Source of the DNA: Porphyromonas somerae DSM 23386
GTDB taxonomy: Bacteria; Bacteroidota; Bacteroidia; Bacteroidales; Porphyromonadaceae
Length of the DNA stretch: 64,000 nt
NCBI RefSeq assembly: GCF_000372405.1
Contig: NZ_AQVC01000006.1
Span: 48 to 64,047 of the forward strand
Direction of reading: 5' to 3'
Shown: positions 1 through 7,545 of the stretch, one piece after another
How positions within the stretch are numbered: the stretch's first letter is position 1
Layout of the letters: every line of letters begins with the position of its first letter
Notes under the pieces: generated by a model
The model's database searches: none
What the model was told of the DNA's origin: nothing
The model's input: only the letters and a program-made list of their open reading frames with translations
Program-made: the position numbers and the translations under genes

Positions 1-590
1 CCACTTCCTTCTGTGGGATTGTTGTACACTCCAACGATATCTCTACGACCGTCTGCATCCAAGCTCATTACAACAAAGAACGCCTCCTTGCTAACGCTAT
101 CTCCTCGCCTTACTGGGAGGTATGTTGCGTCAATCATAAGTGCTTCCAGCTCACTTGGAAGCGCCCTTTTACGCCATTCTAGGACAGCCTTCTGCGTGGA
201 GAGAGCAAGACGTTTAACTTGGCTCGTGCTATAACTTTTGCCATACAAACGCTCAAAAACACCTGAGATGTCCTTCATCGTATTACCACAGCTATAGAGA
301 TAGCTCGCAACTTCTCCCATCTCTTTCTCTTGCTCTTTTAATACCCCTAAAATAACGGGCATAAAACCACGCTGACGTGTCCGAGGAACTCGCAACTCAA
401 GCATATTACCACTCGCAAAAATACGACGACCTCGGTAGCCATTACTAACATCTCCGGTATCTTCCTTGTAAAGTTCGCGTTCCCCTTCCATCACGATCTC
501 TACAACCAGCTCCATCAATCCCTTAATTCCTTGCCCTTCAATTATAAAGTTTGAAAGAATTTCCTTAACTTGCACTCGTGTAAGTCTCAT
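1..590 (-). CDS. IS256-family (mutator-type) transposase, 5' part, runs off the left edge
   Basis: The frame is open from an ATG at 588-590 to the window edge (196 codons, no stop); the rest of the gene lies outside. The protein starts MRLTRVQVKEILSNF and carries GNMLELRVPRTRQRGFMP and, near residue 155, MIDATYLPVRRG. That motif has the layout around the first catalytic Asp of the DDE mutator transposases (IS256 family), which act on terminal inverted repeats. A full member is about 390-410 residues, so roughly half is visible. A candidate IS end lies 55-80 bp upstream of the start. No frameshift is seen, so the copy may be intact. The family call is firm; activity cannot be judged. Confidence 0.9.
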   Translation of the reverse strand, partial: MRLTRVQVKEILSNFIIEGQGIKGLMELVVEIVMEGERELYKEDTGDVSNGYRGRRIFASGNMLELRVPRTRQRGFMPVILGVLKEQEKEMGEVASYLYSCGNTMKDISGVFERLYGKSYSTSQVKRLALSTQKAVLEWRKRALPSELEALMIDATYLPVRRGDSVSKEAFFVVMSLDADGRRDIVGVYNNPTEGS

Positions 591-644
591 ACTAATGTCT
601 ATTCCTTTGTTATTAATTTACAACTTTACAAAGATAGCATTATT

Positions 645-671
645 GGGGCTTACACACTTTTTTGGGACAGT
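645..671. mobile_element. Putative terminal inverted repeat (one end) of the IS256-type element
   Basis: Reading out from the transposase start, the sequence ends with an A-rich stretch and GTGTGTAAGCCCC; on the other strand the outer tip reads ACTGTCCCAAAAAAG. Immediately beyond, the sequence becomes the 9-bp tandem repeat of the neighbouring palindromic element, so this is the likely IS boundary. The partner end and the target duplication are outside the window, so the exact tip is uncertain. Confidence 0.5.
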
Positions 672-677
672 ATCGTT

Positions 678-1021
678 CGTCCGACTCATCCGACTCGTCC
701 GACTTGTCCGACTTGTCCGATAAGGCACCCCCAAAAAGAGCACCCGACAGGGTGCCATTCAGATAGCCCCCGCGTCGGAGGGGGCAGAAGCCCCCGAACG
801 ACCGGCGGGAAACGAGGTACCCACCCCAACACACGACCCTTGTAGTCGCACAAACCTATCCAAGTGCGACCACAAGGGTCGAATTATATTGACCGTCACT
901 TATCCCGCTGGTCATCGGCTCTGCGAGCCTCGACCAGGGGCTAGCTGAGTGGCACCCTCGCGGGTGCTCCGACACGTCCGACTTGTCCGACTCGTCCGAC
1001 TCGTCCGACTCGTCCGATAAA
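678..1021. repeat. Long nested palindromic repeat, copy 1 (GCACCC-arm type) with flanking 9-bp tandem repeats
   Basis: The stretch between the IS end and metK is one composite inverted repeat. The outermost parts are 9-bp tandem repeats of the form GTCCGACTY (five units at 679-723, six at 968-1021). Inside are an arm with GCACCCGACAGGGTGC and a partner arm with GCACCCTCGCGGGTGC. Next come secondary hairpins, one of them GGTCATCGGCTCTGCGAGCC. At the centre are CGACCCTTGTAGTCGCAC and its partner GTGCGACCACAAGGGTCG around a short loop. No gene is credible here; the frames that read Ser-Asp-Lys repeats are translations of the 9-bp repeat. The architecture matches the other copies although the arm sequence differs. 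Confidence 0.85.
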
Positions 1022-1053
1022 GCACTCTAAAAAGCACCCTCGTGCTATGTCTC

Positions 1054-2337
1054 TTAGAAGAAAGCCTTCTTTATCTCACCTACCAATGATAGCTGCTCCC
1101 AAGTGAAGAGCTCCACCTCCTTATCCACAGCCTGTCCGTATGGGTCATCGAAGTGCTTCACCACACTGCGAGGGGTACGTCCCATGTGACCATAGGCCGA
1201 CGTCTCCCTGTAGATTGGGTGCTTCAGCTTCAGCGACTCCACGATACTGTAAGGGCGAAGGTCATAAACCTCCAGTAGCTTCCGTGCAATCTCAGAGTCA
1301 CTATACCCCACATTGCTACGGCCATAGGTATCCACGAAGAGACTTACCGGCTCCGCAATACCAATCGCATAAGCCACCTGTATCTTCACTTCATCAGCCA
1401 CTCCAGCAGCCACAAGGTTCTTAGCGAGGAAACGTGCCGCATAGGCAGCCGATCTATCCACCTTCGAACTATCCTTTCCACTAAAGGCTCCACCACCGTG
1501 CGACGACTTACCACCATAGGTATCCACAATGATCTTACGACCCGTTAGCCCCGTATCACCAGCGGGACCACCGATTACAAACTTACCAGTTGGATTGACG
1601 TGAAGAATCACCTTATTATCAAAAAGCTTCTGCACCTCTGGTGAGTACTTTTCCACCACACGAGGGAGCAAAATAGAGTGAATATCCCGCCTGATCTGCT
1701 CCTGCATGATCCTATCCGCCTCCTCCTGCGAAAGCCCCGCATGAGGCTTCACAAAGTCATCGTGCTGCGTACTCACCACAATCGTATGCACACGCTCAGG
1801 GGTGCGGTCGAGGTTGTATTCTAGCGTCACCTGACTCTTAGCATCGGGGCGAAGGTAAGGCATCAAGTCTGGCTCCTCCTTACGGATACGGGAGAGCTCC
1901 TGAAGGATCGTGTGAGATAGCTCAATAGGGAGTGGCATATAGTTGTCACTCTCCTTAGTGGCATACCCAAACATCATTCCTTGGTCACCTGCACCTTGCT
2001 CCGCAAGGTCCTGACGCACCACGCCACGGTGGATATCAGGGCTCTGCTCCTTAATCGCCGTGAGGATACCACACGAATTGCCATCAAAGAGATACTCCGC
2101 CTTATTATAACCAATATCATTGATCACCCCTCTCACCACGGAAGGGATATCCACATAAGCCTGCGATGAAAACTCACCCGAAATCATCACCTGCCCAGTG
2201 GTCACAAGGGTTTCACACGCCACCTTACTCTCCTCATCAAAAGCGAGGAACTGGTCCAGGATTGCATCCGAAATTTGGTCGGCCACTTTGTCAGGATGTC
2301 CCTCACTTACCGACTCTGAAGTAAATAAATAACTCAT
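1054..2337 (-). CDS. metK: S-adenosylmethionine synthase
   Basis: Cytoplasmic enzyme making SAM from methionine and ATP. The protein (427 aa) begins [20 protein letters not shown], the conserved N-terminal ATP/methionine-binding motif. It also has [12 protein letters not shown] and [18 protein letters not shown], which hold the phosphate-binding loop and metal/K+ ligands. It is longer than E. coli MetK (384 aa), mainly through inserts common in this phylum. A longer frame upstream exists, but the family alignment and the ATG at 2335-2337 fix the start. The leader carries a SAM-II riboswitch followed by a terminator, so SAM should repress the gene. The palindromic repeat begins about 30 bp after the stop. 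Confidence 0.97.
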   Translation of the reverse strand: MSYLFTSESVSEGHPDKVADQISDAILDQFLAFDEESKVACETLVTTGQVMISGEFSSQAYVDIPSVVRGVINDIGYNKAEYLFDGNSCGILTAIKEQSPDIHRGVVRQDLAEQGAGDQGMMFGYATKESDNYMPLPIELSHTILQELSRIRKEEPDLMPYLRPDAKSQVTLEYNLDRTPERVHTIVVSTQHDDFVKPHAGLSQEEADRIMQEQIRRDIHSILLPRVVEKYSPEVQKLFDNKVILHVNPTGKFVIGGPAGDTGLTGRKIIVDTYGGKSSHGGGAFSGKDSSKVDRSAAYAARFLAKNLVAAGVADEVKIQVAYAIGIAEPVSLFVDTYGRSNVGYSDSEIARKLLEVYDLRPYSIVESLKLKHPIYRETSAYGHMGRTPRSVVKHFDDPYGQAVDKEVELFTWEQLSLVGEIKKAFF

Positions 2338-2410
2338 AATAAAACCATCTGTCTTATATAAGGCCAAATAGACGAGGCAAGAACTCTCCACAGATAGCTA
2401 AAGGGGTGTC

Positions 2411-2453
2411 AAAAACCAGTCCGTCAGAAGATACAGTGACTGGCAGGGTCACT
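2411..2453 (-). terminator. Expression platform of the metK leader: terminator with competing anti-terminator
   Basis: On the minus strand CCAGTC pairs with GACTGG (2438-2443 with 2416-2421) and is followed by a run of five T (2411-2415), an intrinsic terminator about 75 nt before the metK start. The alternative hairpin AGTGAC-GTCACT (2448-2453 with 2435-2440) uses the same 5' strand of the terminator, so the two exclude each other. It lies directly 3' of the SAM-II aptamer, as expected for SAM-controlled attenuation. Confidence 0.7.
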
Positions 2454-2504
2454 CATTTAGCATTTTTTACCGTGGTTGCAAGCAAGCACAAATCTCTCCA
2501 CGAC
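2452..2504 (-). ncRNA. SAM-II riboswitch aptamer upstream of metK
   Basis: The minus-strand leader contains a P1 stem CGTGG/CCACG (2498-2502 with 2471-2475) with the loop elements GATTTG and CTTGCAA. It is followed by TAAAAAATGCTAAATGAG. The order stem, GAUUU, UUGCA, stem, A-rich AAUGCUAAA pseudoknot strand is the SAM-II consensus, known from Alphaproteobacteria and Bacteroidetes in front of methionine and SAM genes. Placement before metK fits. Found by eye; a covariance-model scan would confirm it. Confidence 0.82.
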
Positions 2505-2540
2505 TATCTAGCGATAATATTAATAATTCCTTTTGTTTGG

Positions 2541-2548
2541 CAAAGGTA
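2541..2548 (-). promoter_or_regulatory. metK: Probable metK promoter, -7 element
   Basis: The minus strand reads TACCTTTG, a match to the Bacteroidetes -7 consensus TAnnTTTG. A TTG about 22 nt upstream (2571-2573) could be the -33 element, slightly further than usual. Transcription from here gives a leader of about 195 nt, long enough to hold the riboswitch and terminator. Confidence 0.5.
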
Positions 2549-2621
2549 GCAAAATAGTTGGCATCCGCCACAAGATGAACCTCTAAAAATGATTAACTTT
2601 GGACTTCCAATCAAGTTCAAT

Positions 2622-4796
2622 ATGAAAAAGAGCCGATTGATCACCTCATACGCAACCAATGGAGATAGCGGTTTTGCATGCCTAGCTATGGTGGCAACCC
2701 ACTATCACATCACCCTACCCTCATCCTTTTTTGAGCAGAATGCACAAAGCACCCTCACCACCCTCGCCAAGCATGCCGAAAGCCTAGGGCTGAGAAGTGT
2801 TGGAGGTCACATCTCAAAGGAGAAATTAGCCGCCCAAGCCCAGCTCCCCTGCATCATTCCGTGGAGCAATGGTGGCTTCGTGCTACTTGAGAAGGTAACT
2901 AAAAAGTGGAGGAAAAAGCGTACATACCATATCATTGACCCCTCCAACCCGAAAGAAGCCTACCAATGCTACGACGAGAGCGACTTCATCTCCCATTGGG
3001 GCAAAGGAGGTCTTGGTGCTGCACTGCTACTAGAGCCATCACCATTGCTACAATCACCCAAGATCACCCAAAGCAAACTCACCTTTCTCTGGAGCTACCT
3101 ACAGCGATACCGCTCCCTATTCATACAGATTATGCTAGGCCTTTGGGTTGTAGCACTACTTCAGCTCCTATTTCCATTCCTCACACAGGCAGTAGTCGAC
3201 TATGGTATCGGACAGCGACAGATCAGCTTTGTATGGCTCATACTCATCGCACAACTGATGCTGATATTCAGCCGCACCGCTATAGACCTCTACCGAGATA
3301 TCATCTTACTTCACATCGCTAGCCGACTCAATATATCACTCATCTCCGACTTCTTCATCAAGTTGATGAGACTGCCCATCGCTTTCTTTGATCAGCGACA
3401 ATTAGGCGATCTCCTCCAAAGGATTGAAGACAATCAGAGGGTGCAAAACTTCCTCACCTATAGTCCCATCAGCCTTCTCTACTCCCTTTTCACATTTCTA
3501 CTATTCAGCATCGTCCTCGCCCTATATCATTGGGGTATCTTCCTCATCTTCGTGGCCGGGACAGTAGTTTATGTCGTATGGAAAGCCCTTTTCCTCAAAA
3601 AGCGAAAGCAACTGGATTATCAGCTCTTCGCAAAAGAGAGCGAAAATAGCAACGTCACCTACCAGCTCATCAATGGCATGCAAGAGATAAAAATACAAGG
3701 GTGCGAAGAGCCAAAGCGGTGGGAGTGGGAGCATGCTCAAGCAGGGCTCTTCAAAATCCATCTTAAAAGCCTCAACCTCCAACAAACTCAGGCCGCTGGC
3801 TGCACAGCCATTAGAGAGGTCAGCAACGTCATCATCACCATCATCTCCGCTACAACCGTCATCAATGGAGATCTAACACTCGGTATGATGCTAGCCATCC
3901 AGTCCATCGTTGGGCAACTCAATAGCCCCGTAGAGCAACTCATTGGATTTATCTACTCATGGCAAGATGTCAGCATCAGCCTTGATAGAGTCCAAAAGAT
4001 TCACCACCATAAGGATGAGGATAGCGATACCTCCCTCCTCCCCACTGGTCAAATAAAGAGCGATATCCACCTCAGCCATCTCTCCTTCAAATATCTACTC
4101 AATAGTCCAAGAGACACTCTCCATGATATCTCACTCACCATACCTCACGGCAAGATTACCGCCATCGTAGGACCAAGTGGAAGTGGCAAAACCACCCTCC
4201 TCAAGCTACTTCTAGGCTATTACCAAGCCTCACTAGGGGAGGTAAAACTAGGCTCCACCCCTCTAGATCAATACTGCCTAGAGTGGTGGCGTAGTCAGTG
4301 CGGCGTAGTGATGCAAGATGGCTACCTATTCTCCGACACCGTAGCAAAGAATATCGCGCCCACCAATATCCTACCCGATGAAAAACGACTACAAGAAGTG
4401 ATCCAGTTAGTTGGCCTCTCGAACTGGATCGCCCAGCTCCCTCACGGCATCAATACCCTCATAGGCGGAGAAGGGCAAGGAGTTAGCGAGGGACAAAAAC
4501 AGAGAATACTCATCGCAAGGATGCTCTACAAAGAGCCAGACATACTACTTTTAGACGAAGCTACAAGTCATCTTGATAAAGATAGAGCCACCCAATTGAT
4601 AGCGCAGATTTATCGCCACACTAGGGGCAAAACGATCATTGTGATCGCACATCAACTAGCCACCATTCAGCAGGCCGATCAAATCATATACCTCAGCAAG
4701 GGGCAGATAATAGAGCGTGGTACCCACCAACAGCTCATGGAGAAAAAAGGCGAATACTACAGACAAGTTCTTAAGGAGCATAACCATGAAAAGTAA
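2622..4796 (+). CDS. ABC exporter with degenerate C39 peptidase-like domain
   Basis: Inner-membrane exporter of 724 aa: N-terminal C39-like domain (about 1-125), TM region (about 165-440) and ATPase domain with GPSGSGKTTL, signature VSEGQKQRI, Walker B LLLDEATSHLD and IVIAHQLAT. In active C39 exporters the N-terminus reads DCG with the catalytic Cys; here it is DSG (S16). The catalytic His position, normally HFVVL, reads GGFVLLE (G85). Only the Asp-Pro (106-107) remains. The domain therefore looks proteolytically dead, like the C39-like domain of HlyB-type transporters. An upstream ATG at 2589 is in frame, but the family N-terminus aligns from M at 2622. The next gene overlaps by 11 bp. The substrate is unknown; no leader peptide gene is seen nearby. 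Confidence 0.9.
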   Translation: MKKSRLITSYATNGDSGFACLAMVATHYHITLPSSFFEQNAQSTLTTLAKHAESLGLRSVGGHISKEKLAAQAQLPCIIPWSNGGFVLLEKVTKKWRKKRTYHIIDPSNPKEAYQCYDESDFISHWGKGGLGAALLLEPSPLLQSPKITQSKLTFLWSYLQRYRSLFIQIMLGLWVVALLQLLFPFLTQAVVDYGIGQRQISFVWLILIAQLMLIFSRTAIDLYRDIILLHIASRLNISLISDFFIKLMRLPIAFFDQRQLGDLLQRIEDNQRVQNFLTYSPISLLYSLFTFLLFSIVLALYHWGIFLIFVAGTVVYVVWKALFLKKRKQLDYQLFAKESENSNVTYQLINGMQEIKIQGCEEPKRWEWEHAQAGLFKIHLKSLNLQQTQAAGCTAIREVSNVIITIISATTVINGDLTLGMMLAIQSIVGQLNSPVEQLIGFIYSWQDVSISLDRVQKIHHHKDEDSDTSLLPTGQIKSDIHLSHLSFKYLLNSPRDTLHDISLTIPHGKITAIVGPSGSGKTTLLKLLLGYYQASLGEVKLGSTPLDQYCLEWWRSQCGVVMQDGYLFSDTVAKNIAPTNILPDEKRLQEVIQLVGLSNWIAQLPHGINTLIGGEGQGVSEGQKQRILIARMLYKEPDILLLDEATSHLDKDRATQLIAQIYRHTRGKTIIVIAHQLATIQQADQIIYLSKGQIIERGTHQQLMEKKGEYYRQVLKEHNHEK

Positions 4797-5241
4797 TAAA
4801 GAGATAGATATTGTAGGCAAAGTGCCCTCTAGCCTTACCATAGTAGGGCTTTCACTCATTGCTATCGCACTGGTCGGCATCATCGTCACCACCTACCTAC
4901 TACCCTACGAGAGGAAGATGACTGGTACAGCTATGCTCAGCGATCTAACCCCCTCCAACGACAGTATCAAGGGAGTACTCCTACTAGAGCTCCAAGAGGA
5001 GCTACCTAACCACCTAATGCACTCCTCCGGCATTCCCATTCAGCTACGAGCAGATGAAAGAGTTATCAACGCCACACTTCTCAGCATCACTCAAGTAGAC
5101 AGCATCAATACATACCAAGCTAATTGCCTGATAGCACCCACAGACACCACATTTCTCCACGTCCAAGAACTTACCGCCACCCTCCACGTTACCCCCACCA
5201 GCTTCACCCAAAAACTATACTCCCTATTCATCGCCAATTGA
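4786..5241 (+). CDS. Miniature HlyD-like membrane-fusion protein
   Basis: 151 aa, starting inside the end of the exporter gene with a good AAGGAG site 8 nt before the ATG. It opens EIDIVGKVPSSLTIVG, then one TM segment (about 18-42) and YERKMTGTAML. This matches the N-terminus of Bacteroidetes HlyD-family adaptors. The C-terminal part (IQLRADERVINATL onward) resembles the beta-barrel half of the same family. The long alpha-hairpin/lipoyl middle, usually more than 200 residues, is absent. It likely pairs with the exporter. A short adaptor of this kind could not span the periplasm to a TolC-like channel by itself. Family assignment is inference from motif order; an unrelated single-TM accessory protein remains possible. 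Confidence 0.55.
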   Translation: MKSNKEIDIVGKVPSSLTIVGLSLIAIALVGIIVTTYLLPYERKMTGTAMLSDLTPSNDSIKGVLLLELQEELPNHLMHSSGIPIQLRADERVINATLLSITQVDSINTYQANCLIAPTDTTFLHVQELTATLHVTPTSFTQKLYSLFIAN

Positions 5242-5279
5242 TCCCCAAAGCAATACACAGGACGTTCGAGCACCCACCG

Positions 5280-5589
5280 AAAAAGGACCTCGGCAGAGGT
5301 CCGTGCTAAATAGGCACAGGTCGAGGGCGAAGCCCGAAGACCTGTGTATAGGAGACCACCACACCCCACGACCCTGGCCGAGGGGTCGGACAAACCCTAT
5401 CTCTAGGTCTGACCCCTCAGCCGGGGTCATGGATATAGACCGCCTATCTGTACACAGGTCATGCGGGGCTAACGCCCCTTTGACCTGTGCCTATTTAACA
5501 CGGACCCCTCAGCCGGGGTCCTTACCATTGACCCAAGCGTCCGACCTATCCGACTTGTCTGACCCGTCCGACTTGTCCGATAGGCACCT
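5280..5589. repeat. Long nested palindromic repeat, copy 2 (ACAGGTC-arm type)
   Basis: Begins with hairpin GGACCTCGGCAGAGGTCC, then AAATAGGCACAGGTC with a small inner hairpin and GACCTGTGTATAG. The other half gives the inverted counterpart: CACAGGTC, an inner GGGGCTAACGCCCC, GACCTGTGCCTATTTAA, and GGACCCCTCAGCCGGGGTCC. The centre has CGACCCTGGCCGAGGGGTCG facing GACCCCTCAGCCGGGGTC. It ends in 9-bp repeats of TCCGACTTG type (about 5538-5585) and GATAGGCACC. Copy 3 at 9182 is almost the same and in the same orientation. Frames through this region are not genes. Confidence 0.85.
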
Positions 5590-5624
5590 CAAAAAAAGAG
5601 CACCCTCCCCGTCCAATAAGGTGG

Positions 5625-6209
5625 CTACTCCTTTAGTAGGGCAGCAATCACCTGGTGCCACTCACTTGGAGAGAAACCCGAGGCAGGGTGCTGCACAGGC
5701 AATACCCGCACCTCATGGCCATTCCGCAAAGGGTAAATCCACGTCTCCACTCCACAGCAGTCAGCTCCTTGATGACCAGCTTCGGGCAGATGGTCATAAA
5801 GTCGGCTTCGACCCCATACCAGTACCACATCGGGCTGATACTCCTCCAGCACCTCTATGAAAGCAGCCTCCGAAGCCACCAACATCTCCTTTGTAGGTGC
5901 AGTACGAGGGCCAGTAAGAGGTTGTTGGACAAAGTTGTAGTAGAGTACTTCATCCCACACTGCTTCCGAAGAGAAGCGGTCCTCCTGATGCCCACTTAGA
6001 GCACTTGCAAACTTTGTGTAGGTATTCATCCACCCCTCAAAGTCGCAAGAGCGGTCAAACTGCCACTCAAACACCTTCGTGGTGATGTTGGGAGTTGCGT
6101 CGCTAGGGTTGTCACAATAGTGACTCTCCCCCAGCACCATCACACGCTTGCCCCATCTGGAGCGAGTATAGCTCCTCCCTACCCTCGGTAGAAACTTCAC
6201 GTCACCCAT
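5625..6209 (-). CDS. Uracil-DNA-glycosylase-superfamily-like protein
   Basis: 194 aa from the ATG at 6209, preceded by GGAGG about 10 nt upstream; a longer frame begins 24 nt earlier but lacks such a site. The fold signature of the UDG superfamily is visible. VMVLGESHYC near the N-terminus sits in the motif A position (compare GQDPYH or GEAPG), a central strand reads DVVLVWG, and the C-terminal VQHPASGFS corresponds to the HPS motif B. The motif A lacks the usual Asp-Pro/Tyr, so base excision is not assured; it may bind nucleic acid or a nucleotide. It is the last gene of a three-gene operon with a WYL regulator and a 41-aa protein, overlapping the latter by 8 bp. The function is not established. 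Confidence 0.6.
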   Translation of the reverse strand: MGDVKFLPRVGRSYTRSRWGKRVMVLGESHYCDNPSDATPNITTKVFEWQFDRSCDFEGWMNTYTKFASALSGHQEDRFSSEAVWDEVLYYNFVQQPLTGPRTAPTKEMLVASEAAFIEVLEEYQPDVVLVWGRSRLYDHLPEAGHQGADCCGVETWIYPLRNGHEVRVLPVQHPASGFSPSEWHQVIAALLKE

Positions 6210-6327
6210 TCTTCTTACCTCCACCCAAGGCAACTAAGATACTCACACCAACTGAAGCAATGGTACCGATGGTTTTAAGTACAGTCTCTGCAGTGTCCTT
6301 CCAGTCTTTTTCCTTGTTCTCGCTCAT
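6202..6327 (-). CDS. 41-aa protein with one hydrophobic segment (between WYL and UDG-like genes)
   Basis: ATG at 6327 and stop TGA at 6202-6204. The product is MSENKEKDWKDTAETVLKTI followed by a hydrophobic, Gly/Ser-containing stretch (GTIASVGVSILVALG) and a lysine-rich tail ending KKNG. It could be a small membrane or amphipathic peptide. Its stop overlaps the start of the UDG-like gene (ATGGGTGA), giving translational coupling, and it begins 36 bp after the WYL gene stop. The tight overlap argues that it is a real gene. No family is recognised; a toxin-like or membrane-sensor peptide is possible. Confidence 0.7.
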   Translation of the reverse strand: MSENKEKDWKDTAETVLKTIGTIASVGVSILVALGGGKKNG

Positions 6328-6363
6328 AATAGTTCTTGTTTTAAAAGTTATACATTATAGTTA

Positions 6364-7365
6364 CTACTCCTCATTATATAGGTGATACAAGTCATCGACC
6401 CATTTCACAAACTCCTTGCGTACCCACTCCGGCTCCAGCACCTCAATCGTACCACCCATTGATAGAAAGGTCTGAAAGAGGTCAAAGGTAGGGCGGAGCT
6501 TGTACTTAAAAATAACGTAGTTACCATCCTCCTTACAGGGGTACTCCTTCTGCGAATGATGCAGCGGAAGGGTCCGAATATAATTGGCCTGCTTCCTTGT
6601 CGCCCTAATCGTGATATACTCGAAGGGGTCATCGCCAAGTATGATCCCATAGCAATCCTCAAAGAGCGACTCCATATTAAAGTCCTTAGGATACTCAAAA
6701 GTCTCCTCCAAGAGCGTCAGTCCATGCAAACGATCCAAACCATAGATCTTAAGCCCCGTAGAGAGATCTATCCCCTCCTCATCGTAGCAACCAAAAGGCG
6801 ATAGGTCAGACTCCTTCACCTCCTTCGCAATAAGATACCACCGCTGCTTAAATAGCCGAAGGGCAAAGGGATAGAGCCTTAGAGTAGCTGAACCACCAAG
6901 TGCAAAACTCTGATATTCAATCTCTATCTGACGATTCTGCTGAATCGCGTCTAGCAACTCAAATAGATAAACCGAATCATAGCTAGGCACCTCCTCAAAA
7001 ATCACCCGATCATGGATATTCTGATATTGATGAAAAAGAGTATTAAAGGTAAAGTTATCCAATAGCCATTGATTGATTTTCTTCTGACCACGAATAGAGT
7101 TAGTATCAATCGTATATCTATTCCCCGCCTTTTTATTGCAGCTAATCTCCACTTCAAAGAGCTCCATCACCGCATTCTTATGCTCATGGAAAGTCCGCTC
7201 CGACAGCGGTTCGCCCAACTCATTAAGAGGCGACTTCTCCCACTGCAGAGAGATCTCCTCACGTGTCAATCCACGTGAGCGAGCCAACGTATCATATAGC
7301 CATAGATATCTCCTCAGTAGTCGTGCTATACTTGTACGACCTGTACCACTATTACTTCTCGCCAT
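6364..7365 (-). CDS. WYL-domain transcriptional regulator
   Basis: 333 aa from ATG at 7365 (a GTG four codons earlier is less likely). The N-terminal 80 residues resemble a winged helix (RRYLWLYDTLARS ... LSERTFHEHKNAVMELF). The WYL domain (about 150-240) has IEIEYQSF and RLFKQRWYLIAKE with the name-giving Trp-Tyr-Leu. A WCX-like C-terminal domain follows. WYL regulators bind nucleic-acid-derived ligands and often control phage-defence or DNA-damage genes. Here it heads an operon with the 41-aa protein and the UDG-like protein, so it probably controls that module, including itself. Confidence 0.88.
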   Translation of the reverse strand: MARSNSGTGRTSIARLLRRYLWLYDTLARSRGLTREEISLQWEKSPLNELGEPLSERTFHEHKNAVMELFEVEISCNKKAGNRYTIDTNSIRGQKKINQWLLDNFTFNTLFHQYQNIHDRVIFEEVPSYDSVYLFELLDAIQQNRQIEIEYQSFALGGSATLRLYPFALRLFKQRWYLIAKEVKESDLSPFGCYDEEGIDLSTGLKIYGLDRLHGLTLLEETFEYPKDFNMESLFEDCYGIILGDDPFEYITIRATRKQANYIRTLPLHHSQKEYPCKEDGNYVIFKYKLRPTFDLFQTFLSMGGTIEVLEPEWVRKEFVKWVDDLYHLYNEE

Positions 7366-7398
7366 AAAATCGATCACTACTCATTAACGATTCATAGG

Positions 7399-7406
7399 CA
7401 AATATA
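7399..7406 (-). promoter_or_regulatory. Probable -7 element of the WYL operon promoter
   Basis: The minus strand reads TATATTTG (TAnnTTTG consensus) about 35 nt upstream of the ATG at 7365. No clear -33 element was found. Confidence 0.4.
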
Positions 7407-7495
7407 CCCAATGATACTGCAACATCTCCGCAGTACCCTACCACCCACCCCACATTTAACATTTACCCCCCAAAAAAGGAGTAGCCTTCTCATCC

Positions 7496-7545
7496 AAAAA
7501 CCTCTGCGAGGTTTTCGTCTGACCCGCCCTATAAGGCAACGTCAA
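7496..7545. terminator. Hairpin at the hipA 3' end; also a solitary degenerate arm of the palindromic repeat family
   Basis: AACCTC-TGC-GAGGTT (7499-7513) flanked by A and T runs works as an intrinsic terminator on the minus strand, just downstream of the hipA stop. The bases towards hipA (TCTGACCCGCCCTATAAGGC) resemble the tail found after the right arms of the long palindromes (CCGATAAGGC type). It therefore looks like a solo arm reused as a terminator. The roughly 150 bp between here and the WYL gene hold only the WYL promoter. Confidence 0.55.

Noticed and set aside
640-834. Minus-strand frame coding for a Ser-Asp-Lys/Glu repeat peptide
   Set aside because: The repeat comes from the 9-bp DNA repeat (a multiple of three), and the frame lies wholly within the palindromic element. 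The same peptide pattern appears at every copy.
2589-2621. Upstream start of the C39-like exporter
   Set aside because: Family N-termini align from the Met at 2622 (MKK... then DxG). The extra codons overlap a TAACTTTG promoter-like element.
5303-5860. 185-codon plus-strand frame
   Set aside because: It runs through the palindromic repeat and then antisense through the UDG-like gene; its composition is not protein-like.
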